64,000 nucleotides of DNA from an uncultured Steroidobacter sp. (GTDB lineage: Bacteria; Pseudomonadota; Gammaproteobacteria; Steroidobacterales; Steroidobacteraceae): positions 1 to 64,000 of the forward strand of contig NZ_CALFXI010000053.1 of assembly GCF_937958065.1 (NCBI RefSeq), read 5' to 3'. The translations under genes were made by a program, and so were the position numbers. Positions 38,431-46,946 of the stretch are shown here, piece by piece; the stretch's first letter is position 1, and every line of letters begins with the position of its first letter. A model generated the notes under the pieces. The model worked only from the letters and a program-made list of their open reading frames with translations. It was not told the DNA's origin and ran no database searches.

Positions 38431-39906
38431 ATGAAGTCCACGAATCATTATCTGTTGCCCGTCGACGCCGGACGCTCCATTCCCACCGATCTGCTGATCG
38501 GCGATCGCTGGCGCGAGGGCGCCGAACGCCAGCGCATCGATGTGGTCAACCCCTCGACCGGGGCAGTTCTTGCTTCGGTTGCGAGTGCGACCGTGAAGGA
38601 TGGCCTCGAATCGATCGAAGCCGCCTCGCGAGCCGCGGCCGATTGGGCCGCCACGCCACCGAGAAAGCGAGCCGAGTTGCTGCGCGCGTGCTTCGAGCGG
38701 ATGGTTGCCAACGCCGAGTGGCTGGCTCATCTGATCTCGCTCGAGAACGGCAAGGCGCTGTCGGACGCCAGGAGCGAAGTGATGTACGCGGCGGAATTCT
38801 TCCGTTGGTATGCCGAGGAAGCCGTGCGCCTGGAAGGCGAAATCAGCACCTCCCCGAGCGGCGCCAACCGCATCGTGGTGATGTACCAGCCGATCGGAGT
38901 CTCGCTGCTGATCACGCCGTGGAATTTCCCCGCAGCCATGGCAACACGCAAGATTGCCCCCGCCCTCGCCGCCGGCTGTACCTGCATCCTCAAGCCCGCG
39001 GAAGAAACACCGCTGACCGCGTATGCCGTCGCACAGATCATGCTGGAAGCCGGAATTCCTCCGGGCGTCGTAAACGTGATCACCACGGACGACCCAGGGC
39101 CGGTCGTGAAGGCCATGTTGCACGAAGGCAGGATTCGCAAGCTCTCCTTCACCGGAAGTACCGAAGTGGGCCGCCTGCTGTTGCACGAAGCCGCCGATAC
39201 CATCGTGAATTGTTCGATGGAACTGGGTGGCAACGCACCCTTCCTGGTACTCGACGACGCAAACATCGGCGATGCGGTCGCGGGCGCGATGATCGCGAAG
39301 ATGCGCAACGGTGGTGAAGCCTGTACGGCGGCGAATCGCTTCTATGTTCAGCGGGGCGCCTACGAGGAATTCACCAGACAGCTGGTCGCCAAGATGGAGG
39401 CCGTGAAGCTCGGCGAGGGCACCTCCCCTGAGACCGGCTGCGGCGCGCTCATCAACGAGGCTGCCGTGGCGAAGATCGAATCGCTGGTCGCGGACGCCGT
39501 GAAACGAGGCGCGCGCGTATTGTTGGGCGGCGTCGCGCCGTCGCGCCCCGGTTTCTTTTATCCGCCGACCGTGCTGAAGGACGTGCCCCCAGGCTCGGAA
39601 ATCCTCAAGCAGGAGATCTTCGGCCCGGTCGCCGTCCTCGTTCCCTTCGATTCGATCGATGAAGCCATCGCGCTGGCGAACGACACCGAATACGGCCTGG
39701 TCGCTTATATCTACACAGGCGATCTCAAGACCGGCCTGCGCATCGCCGAGCGCCTGGAGAGCGGCATGATCGCGCTGAATCGCGGGCTGGTGTCCGACGC
39801 TGCGGCTCCCTTCGGTGGCGTAAAGCAGAGCGGCCTCGGACGCGAAGGATCACATCACGGCATTCGCGAATTCACGGAAGCCAAATACATCGCTGTCGAG
39901 TGGTGA
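38431..39906 (+). CDS. NAD(P)-dependent aldehyde dehydrogenase (succinate-semialdehyde dehydrogenase type)
   Basis: A 491-residue aldehyde dehydrogenase. Catalytic Cys in NGGEACTAANRFYVQ, general-base Glu in SMELGGNAPFLVLDD, cofactor loop SFTGSTEVGRLL, N-terminal ITPWNFPAAMATRK. The overall pattern is that of the GabD/semialdehyde group. Product: a carboxylic acid that could then be activated by the CoA-transferase encoded nearby. It ends at a bidirectional terminator shared with the opposite operon. Confidence 0.93.
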   Translation: MKSTNHYLLPVDAGRSIPTDLLIGDRWREGAERQRIDVVNPSTGAVLASVASATVKDGLESIEAASRAAADWAATPPRKRAELLRACFERMVANAEWLAHLISLENGKALSDARSEVMYAAEFFRWYAEEAVRLEGEISTSPSGANRIVVMYQPIGVSLLITPWNFPAAMATRKIAPALAAGCTCILKPAEETPLTAYAVAQIMLEAGIPPGVVNVITTDDPGPVVKAMLHEGRIRKLSFTGSTEVGRLLLHEAADTIVNCSMELGGNAPFLVLDDANIGDAVAGAMIAKMRNGGEACTAANRFYVQRGAYEEFTRQLVAKMEAVKLGEGTSPETGCGALINEAAVAKIESLVADAVKRGARVLLGGVAPSRPGFFYPPTVLKDVPPGSEILKQEIFGPVAVLVPFDSIDEAIALANDTEYGLVAYIYTGDLKTGLRIAERLESGMIALNRGLVSDAAAPFGGVKQSGLGREGSHHGIREFTEAKYIAVEW

Positions 39907-39926
39907 CCTGACGCCAACGTCCAAGC

Positions 39927-39956
39927 GGCGGCCGCGCTCGATCCAGCGTGGCCGCC
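39927..39956. terminator. Bidirectional terminator hairpin
   Basis: A 12-bp stem with one mismatch (GGCGGCCGCGCT at 39927-39938, AGCGTGGCCGCC at 39945-39956) and a six-base loop lies between the convergent aldehyde dehydrogenase and crotonase genes. Confidence 0.68.
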
Positions 39957-39968
39957 CCTACGAAGCCC

Positions 39969-40751
39969 TCATTTGCCGCTCCATTGCGGCACGCCCTTGT
40001 TCTTCGCCACGAAGTTCTGCACGCCTCGCTTGAAGTCCTCGCTGCCATAGACCTGCTCGATCAGATCGTCGACGTTCGGCAGATTCGCGGAGCTCAAGCG
40101 GCGGATCATCTCTTTGCTGGCGCGGGTCGTGAGCGGCGCATTCGAAACGGCGCGCTGGCAAAGCGTCTCCACCGCCGCATCCAGGCCACCGGCCTCGACG
40201 ACGTTGTAGAGCACGCCCTTGCTCATCATTTCCTGGGCAGAGACGACTTCTCCGAGCAGTAACATTCGCTTTGCCATGGTGACGCCGATCGCGCCCGCGA
40301 TTCGGGCGCAGCTGCTCATGGAAAGGCAATTGCCGATGGTTCGACCCAGTGGCGATGCGAAGCGCGCATCGGGAGTCGCAATACGAATGTCGGCGGCGCT
40401 GAAAATGTTCAATCCGCCCCCCACGGCCCAGCCCTCGATGATGGCAATGGTCGTTACCGGCAGCGCATCGACGGCGGCCATGCACTCGTCGATGTGACGC
40501 TCGTAAGCGATGCCGTCCCGACCCGAGGTGAATCCGACGAAGCCGCTGATGTCCGTACCGGAAATGAACGCCTTGCCGCCCACGCCGCGAAACGTTACGA
40601 CACGCACGCTGGAGTCTTGCGCAATGTCTCTGCAAACATCGCGCAGGTCGCACCACATCTGATGCGTCAACGCATTGTGGGCCGATGGATTGTCGAACGA
40701 GATCTGCGCGATCGCGTCGCGTTTCTCGTAAACCAGCCTGCCTTCACTCAT
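39969..40751 (-). CDS. Crotonase (enoyl-CoA hydratase/isomerase) family protein
   Basis: A 260-residue crotonase-fold protein: ISFDNPSAHNALTHQMW, FRGVGGKAFISGTDISGFV (oxyanion loop) and GWAVGGGLNIFSAADIRIATPDARFASP. The usual catalytic Glu positions of hydratases are not evident: after ARFASP comes LGRTIGNCLSMSSCARIAG instead of the expected PE..LG and GGTQRL pattern. It may therefore catalyse another CoA reaction such as C-C cleavage. GAGGG nine bases before the ATG at 40751 fixes the start. It follows the CoA-transferase gene (11 bp) and should act on its product. Confidence 0.88.
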   Translation of the reverse strand: MSEGRLVYEKRDAIAQISFDNPSAHNALTHQMWCDLRDVCRDIAQDSSVRVVTFRGVGGKAFISGTDISGFVGFTSGRDGIAYERHIDECMAAVDALPVTTIAIIEGWAVGGGLNIFSAADIRIATPDARFASPLGRTIGNCLSMSSCARIAGAIGVTMAKRMLLLGEVVSAQEMMSKGVLYNVVEAGGLDAAVETLCQRAVSNAPLTTRASKEMIRRLSSANLPNVDDLIEQVYGSEDFKRGVQNFVAKNKGVPQWSGK

Positions 40752-40762
40752 GGCGCTAGCCC

Positions 40763-41998
40763 TCATTGTCCGTCGGATTGCAGCAGCCCCTGTTCGATCA
40801 GCTCGCGACGAATCTCATCGCCATGCTGGTCGAGCAAAGGCGGCGCGTAGCGCACCCGCTGCGGCGTGCCCCGCATTTTGACCGGAAATCCGAGCGCGCG
40901 GAACGAGCCCTCCACGGGATGTGGGATATCCATGACCATCTCGCGCGCCGCTACGTGGTCGGTCGCGAGTGCCTGCTCGTAATTGTAAATTGGACCGGCC
41001 GGAACGCCGGCGGCCAACAACGCCTCGACCCACTCGTGCACCGTGCGCGTTGCCAGCGTCGGCCGCAACGCCTCGATCAACTCGACGCGGTGGGTCACTC
41101 GCAGGGCGTTGGTTGCGAATCGGGGATCCGAATTCAATTCCGGCCGCTGCACCACCTCGAGGAACGTGAGCCAGAGCTTCTGATTGGCCGCCCCGATGAC
41201 GAAGTATCCGTCCGAGGCGCGTACGGCCTGGTACGGCGCGGACATGCGATTCGCACTGCCGATCGGTTGCGGCGATTTGCCAGTGCCCCACAGCTCGGTC
41301 GTCTCCCACACCGACAATCCCAGCGCCGCTTCCAGCAGCGAGGCATCGATGAACTGGCCACGACCGGATTTCTCTCTGCCGAGCAACGCGCTGAGAATGC
41401 CGTAGGTCGCAAACAACCCGGCGCCCAGGTCCGCGACCGGAATGCCGTTCTTGACCGGCTCGTGTCCGGGCAGCCCCGTGGCGCTCAACGCGCCGGACAT
41501 CGCCTGCGCGATCAGATCGAATCCAGGACGCTGCGCCCAAGGGCCGGTCTGACCGAATCCGGAAATGCTTGCGTAGACCAGCCGCGGATTGATTTTGGAC
41601 AATGCCTCGTAGTCCATGCCAAGGCGCGCGGCGACGCCGGGGCGCGCGTTCTCCACCAACACGTCCGCGGTTTTCACCAGCGCGTAGAGCACATCGCGAT
41701 CGGCGGGATCCTTCAGATCGAGCGCGATGCTGCGCTTGTTGCGATTCAGCGCGAGAAAACCCGGACTGTCCTCGCCCTTGAGGCGGAAGCCCATCGAGTG
41801 CCGCGTGGAGTCGCCGAGCTTCGGTGGCTCGATCTTGATGACATCGGCCCCCATGTCGCCCAACAACATGCAACAGAAGGGCCCGGCCATCACTTGCGTG
41901 ATGTCCAGCACGCGAATTCCCGCCAGCGGCAAATTCGCGCTCTCGCTCTGAGTCGATGTATCCACGGTCCCTCTCAACTGCGAAACGATGTTCGTCAT
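40763..41998 (-). CDS. CaiB/BaiF family CoA-transferase
   Basis: A 411-residue class III CoA-transferase. N-terminal PLAGIRVLDITQVMAGPFCCMLLGDMGADVIKIE, NKRSIALDLKDP, and the catalytic Asp in RPGFDLIAQAMSGALS. It would move CoA to a carboxylic acid substrate. The ATG at 41998 overlaps the MFS stop (TGATG); a GTG three bases earlier is equally placed. Operon order: MFS transporter, CoA-transferase, crotonase, which fits import and CoA activation of an acid. Confidence 0.93.
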   Translation of the reverse strand: MTNIVSQLRGTVDTSTQSESANLPLAGIRVLDITQVMAGPFCCMLLGDMGADVIKIEPPKLGDSTRHSMGFRLKGEDSPGFLALNRNKRSIALDLKDPADRDVLYALVKTADVLVENARPGVAARLGMDYEALSKINPRLVYASISGFGQTGPWAQRPGFDLIAQAMSGALSATGLPGHEPVKNGIPVADLGAGLFATYGILSALLGREKSGRGQFIDASLLEAALGLSVWETTELWGTGKSPQPIGSANRMSAPYQAVRASDGYFVIGAANQKLWLTFLEVVQRPELNSDPRFATNALRVTHRVELIEALRPTLATRTVHEWVEALLAAGVPAGPIYNYEQALATDHVAAREMVMDIPHPVEGSFRALGFPVKMRGTPQRVRYAPPLLDQHGDEIRRELIEQGLLQSDGQ

Positions 41999-43305
41999 CA
42001 CGTCTTTTCAAGATGCCGCGTCGGATCGACCAGCAGCCACGCGAAGGCGCCAATGACCGCGAGCGCCGCCGCCACGAAGAAGGCGGCTTTCCATCCCAGC
42101 GCGGCGGCGATCCAGGGCGTGAGCGACGCCGTGATGGCTCCGCCCACCTGACATCCCATGTTCATCACGCCGGCGACCACGCCTGCATGCGGGCCGGCGA
42201 AATCCGCGGTCACCGACCAGTACGCGCTCTGTGAAAGATAGATCGCACCGGCCCCGCCAGCGAGGATCACGGTCGCGACGCCGGCACTGTCGGCGATGGA
42301 TCCCAACACCAGGAAGATCGCGGTCAACAACAATGCCACGGCCGGCAGAGCACAGCGACCCCATCGCAATCCGTGGCGCTTGACTACGGCATCGTTGATC
42401 ACGCCCCCGAGCAGACAACAAACCGTCATGGCGATGAACGGCAGCATGCTGAAGAGCGCGCTGGTCTTCAGATTCAATCCGCGAACTTCCGCCAGGTAGA
42501 TAAAGAACCAGCTGAAAAAAATCCACACCACGTAGCCGAACGTGAAATAGCTGATCGTGAGTGCCCAGACGTCACGGTTGGCAAAAATGCGCCGCCACGG
42601 AATGGGTGGTTTCTCGGCGGGCGTGGAAGCATCGATGCCCGCGCGAATCTGCGCAAGCTCAGCATCGGAAATGCGCGGGTGATCGTCGGGCCGGTCACGA
42701 GCTGCCACATACCAGATGAGTCCCGCAATACACCCGACGACAGCGCAGAACCAGAAAGACGCGCGCCAGCCGTGAGATTCGATGATCGCGGTCAACAGCG
42801 GCGGTGTGAGACCCGCACCCGCGCCGACGCCCGCGAATATCCAACCATTGGCTTTGCCGCGTTCATGCACGGGGACCCACCGGGCCACGAATTGGTTGGC
42901 CGCGGGATAGATCACCGATTCGCCCACTCCCAACCCGAATCGCACCAGGATGAGCGCAATCAATGCATGACTTGCGGCCGGCGAAACGATCGCGGTCAGC
43001 GCGGTGAATACGCCCCACCACAGCACCCCGAGCGTCAGGATGTTTCTTGGTCCGAGGCGCACCGCCAGCCAGCCGGCGGGAATCTGAAATCCCGCGTACC
43101 CGATCAGGAATGCGCTGAAGACCCAGCCCAATTGAATCTGGCTCAGGCCGTACTCCTGCGCAAGTGCCACGCCCGCAATGGAAATGTTGGTGCGGTCGAG
43201 GAAGGCGACCGTGCTGAGAAGAAACAGCACGAACACTAATAAGTAGCGCACCGGGATGCCGGCGGGCCGAGCCAACTGTCGTACTTTTGTTGCCGGGGCT
43301 ATCAT
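41998..43305 (-). CDS. MFS transporter, anion:cation symporter-like
   Basis: A 435-residue inner-membrane carrier with 12 predicted helices. VFVLFLLSTVAFLDRTNISIAG begins helix 1, followed by GWVFSAFLIGYAGFQIPAGWLAVRLGPRN, the ACS-family motif also present in the MFS at 33453-34784, so the locus has two related carriers. The ATG at 43305 lies inside the putative operator and has no ribosome site, so the mRNA may be leaderless or the start may be the TTG at 43275. Likely substrate: an organic or sugar acid. Confidence 0.88.
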   Translation of the reverse strand: MIAPATKVRQLARPAGIPVRYLLVFVLFLLSTVAFLDRTNISIAGVALAQEYGLSQIQLGWVFSAFLIGYAGFQIPAGWLAVRLGPRNILTLGVLWWGVFTALTAIVSPAASHALIALILVRFGLGVGESVIYPAANQFVARWVPVHERGKANGWIFAGVGAGAGLTPPLLTAIIESHGWRASFWFCAVVGCIAGLIWYVAARDRPDDHPRISDAELAQIRAGIDASTPAEKPPIPWRRIFANRDVWALTISYFTFGYVVWIFFSWFFIYLAEVRGLNLKTSALFSMLPFIAMTVCCLLGGVINDAVVKRHGLRWGRCALPAVALLLTAIFLVLGSIADSAGVATVILAGGAGAIYLSQSAYWSVTADFAGPHAGVVAGVMNMGCQVGGAITASLTPWIAAALGWKAAFFVAAALAVIGAFAWLLVDPTRHLEKT

Positions 43306-43314
43306 ATCGTATAT
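43304..43314. promoter_or_regulatory. Putative GntR operator between the second MFS operon and the cupin operon
   Basis: ATATCGTATAT fits ATATNNNATAT. On the reverse strand the site reads ATATACGATATGATAG, matching the palindrome region at 37121 outside the three central bases. A second AT-rich half-site (GGATATGGTATGG) follows at 43321-43333. It lies in the divergent region between 43305 and 43381. Confidence 0.58.
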
Positions 43315-43380
43315 GCTATCGGATATGGTATGGGACAACAACGCCGCGGACGCAGATTCGCGGTCAAGGGGGAAGAGCGC

Positions 43381-44277
43381 GTGACCAGCCGGGCCTTCAT
43401 TGCATCGCTGCTCGTGTCCGCCGCGACGTTTGCGGCCGACGCGCCATTGGAACAACGGATCGCCCACACCGATCCGGCGAGCTTTCGCGCACTGACGGGC
43501 GTGCACGGTGGCGCGGGCTCGATGAGTTTCGGTGCGCTGCTCGGCACCGATGCCCTCAGCACCAATCTGATCTTTCTTCATCGCGGCGTGATCCAGCCCC
43601 GCAGCGGCATCGGCCAGCACTTTCACAATTATTGCGAAGAGATGTTCGTCATCCTCGATGGCGAAGCCGAATTCACGATCAACGGCCGCACTTCCCTGCT
43701 CAAGGGCCCGGCCGGCGCCCCCAACCGACAGGGCCAGTCGCATGCAATCTACAACCCGACCGATCGACCCGTGCAGTGGCTGAACATCAACGTCGGCACC
43801 TCGAAGACCTACGATGCATTCGATCTTGGCGACCCGCGCGTGGGGGTGCCGCTCGATCCGGTGCCACAGTTCATTTCCATGCGGCTCGATCGCGCGTTGC
43901 TGAAGCCCATCGACGCGAAGAACGGGGGCAAGGGTCGCGTTCAATATCGCCGCGTGCTCGAACCGAGCGTGTTCTTCACCACCTGGTCCTACGTCGATCA
44001 CCTGCTACTGCCGCCAGGCACGAGCGTCGGGCCGGAGCGCCTGGCGGATATGAGCGAGATGTATTACGTCATCGCCGGCACTGGCACGGTAAATGTCGGC
44101 GCCGAACGCGCCACCCTGCGCAGCGGTGACGCCATCGCGATCGAGCTCGACGAATCCAAATCCTTCAGTAACGACAGCGCCGCGCCACTGGAGCTGATGA
44201 TCGTCGGCGTCGCGCGCGATATGGCGGCAAAGACCGCCCTGCTCCACCAGCCTCGGCCCCCACGGAAACAACAATGA
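43381..44277 (+). CDS. Secreted bicupin protein
   Basis: A 298-residue protein with signal peptide (SRAFIASLLVSAATFAADA) and two cupin domains. The first has GIGQHFHNYCEEMFVILDGEAEFTI with His/His/Glu metal ligands; the second has LADMSEMYYVIAGTGTVNVG, where the ligand set is poorer. The GTG at 43381 with GGGGGAAGAG upstream is chosen because it begins the signal peptide. It is the first gene of the rightward operon and overlaps the PQQ dehydrogenase start by four bases. Periplasmic dioxygenase, isomerase or sugar-binding roles are possible. Confidence 0.86.
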   Translation: MTSRAFIASLLVSAATFAADAPLEQRIAHTDPASFRALTGVHGGAGSMSFGALLGTDALSTNLIFLHRGVIQPRSGIGQHFHNYCEEMFVILDGEAEFTINGRTSLLKGPAGAPNRQGQSHAIYNPTDRPVQWLNINVGTSKTYDAFDLGDPRVGVPLDPVPQFISMRLDRALLKPIDAKNGGKGRVQYRRVLEPSVFFTTWSYVDHLLLPPGTSVGPERLADMSEMYYVIAGTGTVNVGAERATLRSGDAIAIELDESKSFSNDSAAPLELMIVGVARDMAAKTALLHQPRPPRKQQ

Positions 44278-46169
44278 AGCGAACGATCGTCACCGCCGCC
44301 ATCGGCGCCCTGATGACTGCGTGCACCAGCACGCCCGTCTCGGTCGACTGGCCGACCTATCATCGAGACGCCGGCGGCGCGCGCTTTTCACCCCTCGACC
44401 AGATCACGCCGGCCAACGTTGCCAAACTGCAGGTTGCCTGGACGTATCACATGCGCCCGGCAAGCACGACACCGCAGCCGCCCTCCAGCGATTCCGGCGC
44501 CGAGATACCGATCCGTCGCAGCCGCTTCATTCCGTCGGAGGCAACCCCGCTGGTGGTGAACGGGCGAATGTTCGTATCGACGCCGTACGGACGAGTCGTG
44601 GCGCTGGATCCGGACACCGGCCGCGAGCTGTGGGTCTACGAATTGCCGAATCACGATCAGCCTTCCACACGCGGTGTCGAGTACTGGCCGGGCATGGACG
44701 ACGCGGAGCCCGCGATCTTCTTCGGCACTCGCAGCGGCAAGCTCATCAAGCTGTCCGCGGCCACCGGCCAGCCGATCGCGAGCTTCGGTCAGGCCGGCCT
44801 CGTCGACATGAAAACTCCCGAAGTGATGAATGGCTCGCCCCGCGCGCCGCTGGGCATGAGCTCCCCGCCGCTGACCTATAAGAATCTCGTGATCACCGGC
44901 TCGCGCGTGCAGGAAACGCCGTCGCTGGGCGCATCGGGCGACGTGCGCGCCTGGGATGCGCGCACCGGTCAACTCGTGTGGACATTCCACACCGTGCCCC
45001 GGCCCGGTGAAGTTGGCCACGACACCTGGGAAGGCGACAGCTGGAAGAAACGTTCTGGCGTGAATGTGTGGACGTCGCTGGTGCTCGATGCGGAGCGCGG
45101 CATCGTGTACCTGCCCGTCGGCGCGCCGGCGTTCGATCGCTGGGGCGGCGATCGCAAAGGCGCCAATCTTTTCAGCAACTCCATCGTCGCGGTCGAGGCC
45201 GCCACCGGCAAGTATCTGTGGCATTTCCAGACCGTGCATCACGACATCTGGGATCTCGATCTGCCCGCCGCCACGCTCGTGGACGTGAAAAAGAACGGCA
45301 GGACCGTTCCCGCAATCGCGGTCATGAACAAGACCGCGATGCTGTTCCTGCTCGACCGGGTCACCGGCGAGCCCCTCTACGAGGTCAAGGAAGTGCCGGT
45401 GCCGACGGAGACGGACATTCCTGATGAAGCCCCCTGGCCCACGCAGCCGATGCCGGTCGCTCCGCCACCGCTCGCACGACTCGAGTTCAAGATGTCCGAT
45501 CTTGCGGATCTCACGCCGGAACACCGGGCCTACTGCGAGCAACTGATCCGCGAAAAGAACATCGTCGAGAGTCGCGCTTTTCAGCCGTTGCGGGGCGACG
45601 CCGCTGTCGCGAGCTTTCCCGGCAGCCTGGGAGGCATCGATTGGGGCGGCGGAGCGTTCGACTCGCGCCTCGGCTATTTCATCGTCAACATCAACGAGTT
45701 GGCAAGTCCACAGCAGCTCGCGAAGCGACCCGACGGTTCCTGGGGTCTGAAGGACGGCTATGTGTACTTCTGGAACCCTGAGACGCGACTGCCCTGCCAG
45801 CAACCGCCCTGGGGCAGCCTGGTCGCAGTGGATGTCAACACTGGAAAGATCGCGTGGCGCTCCACTCTCGGCGTCAGCGACAACCTGCCCGAGCACCTGA
45901 AGAACACCGGTCGCATCAGCGCGGGCGGCCCCATCGTCACGGCCAGTGGGCTGACCTTCATCGGTGCCACGGACGACAACCGCATCCGAGCGTTCGACAC
46001 CCGCACCGGCGCGGAATTGTGGAGCTTCAGGCTGCCCGCATCGATCTACGGCACTCCGATCACGTATCGGGGCAAGAACGGCAAGCAGTTCGTTGCAGCC
46101 GTCAACACCGGTGGGTTCGCGGGCAGTCCGGTCGAGAGCGACACGGTGACCACGTTCGCACTCCCATAA
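44274..46169 (+). CDS. PQQ-dependent dehydrogenase (quinoprotein), lipoprotein
   Basis: A 631-residue soluble quinoprotein with lipobox LMTAC near residue 17. The propeller starts DWPTYHRDAGGARFSPLDQI and carries repeated Trp-docking motifs (ALDPDTGRELWVYEL, AWDARTGQLVWTFH, AVEAATGKYLWHFQ, AFDTRTGAELWSF). HHDIWDLDLPA and GGIDWGGGAFD are typical of membrane glucose/quinate dehydrogenase-type propellers. It lacks the N-terminal membrane domain of those enzymes, so electrons probably go to the small cytochrome c encoded 13 bp downstream. Substrate: a sugar, cyclitol or other alcohol. Confidence 0.92.
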   Translation: MKRTIVTAAIGALMTACTSTPVSVDWPTYHRDAGGARFSPLDQITPANVAKLQVAWTYHMRPASTTPQPPSSDSGAEIPIRRSRFIPSEATPLVVNGRMFVSTPYGRVVALDPDTGRELWVYELPNHDQPSTRGVEYWPGMDDAEPAIFFGTRSGKLIKLSAATGQPIASFGQAGLVDMKTPEVMNGSPRAPLGMSSPPLTYKNLVITGSRVQETPSLGASGDVRAWDARTGQLVWTFHTVPRPGEVGHDTWEGDSWKKRSGVNVWTSLVLDAERGIVYLPVGAPAFDRWGGDRKGANLFSNSIVAVEAATGKYLWHFQTVHHDIWDLDLPAATLVDVKKNGRTVPAIAVMNKTAMLFLLDRVTGEPLYEVKEVPVPTETDIPDEAPWPTQPMPVAPPPLARLEFKMSDLADLTPEHRAYCEQLIREKNIVESRAFQPLRGDAAVASFPGSLGGIDWGGGAFDSRLGYFIVNINELASPQQLAKRPDGSWGLKDGYVYFWNPETRLPCQQPPWGSLVAVDVNTGKIAWRSTLGVSDNLPEHLKNTGRISAGGPIVTASGLTFIGATDDNRIRAFDTRTGAELWSFRLPASIYGTPITYRGKNGKQFVAAVNTGGFAGSPVESDTVTTFALP

Positions 46170-46182
46170 GCGAAGGACGCCC

Positions 46183-46515
46183 ATGTTTCGTTCGACAACC
46201 CGCGCCCACCTGGCAATGTTCGTCTCGCTCTTCGCGAGCGTGCCGCTCTGGGCGGATCCAGCGACGAGCGAGCCTCCCGCCGGCGAAGGCCTCGAGCTCA
46301 TTCAGCGCAGCTGCATCAGCTGCCACGACATCTACATGATCACCACCAGGCGCAAGACACCGCAGCAGTGGGCGGAGGTGATGGATTTGATGGCCGCCCG
46401 CGGCGCCGAGGTGACGCCGGAGGAAATGCAGATCATCGAGGAGTATCTGTCGCAGAACTTCTCCACCGCCACGGCCCAATCCGCGGCCACTAATGATTCG
46501 GCAACGAAGCAATGA
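46183..46515 (+). CDS. Small periplasmic cytochrome c
   Basis: A 110-residue protein with signal peptide (SLFASVPLWA) and one haem motif CISCH in LIQRSCISCHDIYMIT. The rest is a short helical fold (TPQQWAEVMDLMAARGAEVTPEEMQIIEEYLSQNF) with several Met residues as possible sixth ligand. It is the natural electron acceptor for the adjacent quinoprotein. Placed between that gene and the Tat-exported protein in the same operon. Confidence 0.9.
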   Translation: MFRSTTRAHLAMFVSLFASVPLWADPATSEPPAGEGLELIQRSCISCHDIYMITTRRKTPQQWAEVMDLMAARGAEVTPEEMQIIEEYLSQNFSTATAQSAATNDSATKQ

Positions 46516-46529
46516 ATCGAGGAACGCTC

Positions 46530-46946
46530 ATGAACAGACGTCATTGGCTGAAATCTCTCGCCTACTTCAGCGCCGGCGCTGCCGCCGGCTCCGGCCCGTT
46601 GGCGAACGCCGCGAGCGAAACGAAGCGACCCATCGTCCTGTACTGCGACCTCGCCGTGGATCCCGCTCGCGAGCAGGAAATGCTCGATGCCTATCACAAT
46701 CACTTCAAACCCGTCGCCCAGAAGCATCGCGGCTACATCGATCTGAAGATGCTGAAGCTGCGCAAGGTGATTCAAGGCGGCCCCGCGCCCGCGAAGAGCA
46801 TCAACTATCGATTCCAGCTGACCTACGAAAGCGAGGAACTGCGCCAGAAATGGATCGCCTCCGAGGACCACGCGAAGTATTGGCCCATGATCGAGAACAC
46901 CGTCGCCGACAAGGGCTATCTGGTGCTGCTCACGGACGCCGTCTGA
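46530..46946 (+). CDS. Tat-exported dimeric alpha-beta-barrel protein (ABM-like)
   Basis: A 138-residue protein: twin-arginine-like signal (MNRRHWLKSLAYFSAGAAAG), then a roughly 100-residue ferredoxin-like domain (IVLYCDLAVDPAREQEMLDAYHNHFKPVAQKHRGYIDLKM) of the antibiotic-biosynthesis-monooxygenase type. Such domains oxidise, isomerise or bind small ring compounds. GAGGAA before the ATG at 46530 is preferred over the ATG at 46512 overlapping the cytochrome stop. It overlaps the lactonase start by one base. Confidence 0.83.
   Translation: MNRRHWLKSLAYFSAGAAAGSGPLANAASETKRPIVLYCDLAVDPAREQEMLDAYHNHFKPVAQKHRGYIDLKMLKLRKVIQGGPAPAKSINYRFQLTYESEELRQKWIASEDHAKYWPMIENTVADKGYLVLLTDAV

Noticed and set aside
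44388..46301. 637-codon minus-strand frame opposite the PQQ dehydrogenase
   Set aside because: It is a shadow of a well-supported quinoprotein gene and has no domain.
46493..46945. N-terminal extension of the SMP-30 gene
   Set aside because: It overlaps the ABM-like gene and would bury the signal peptide. The TGATG overlap start at 46946 is natural.
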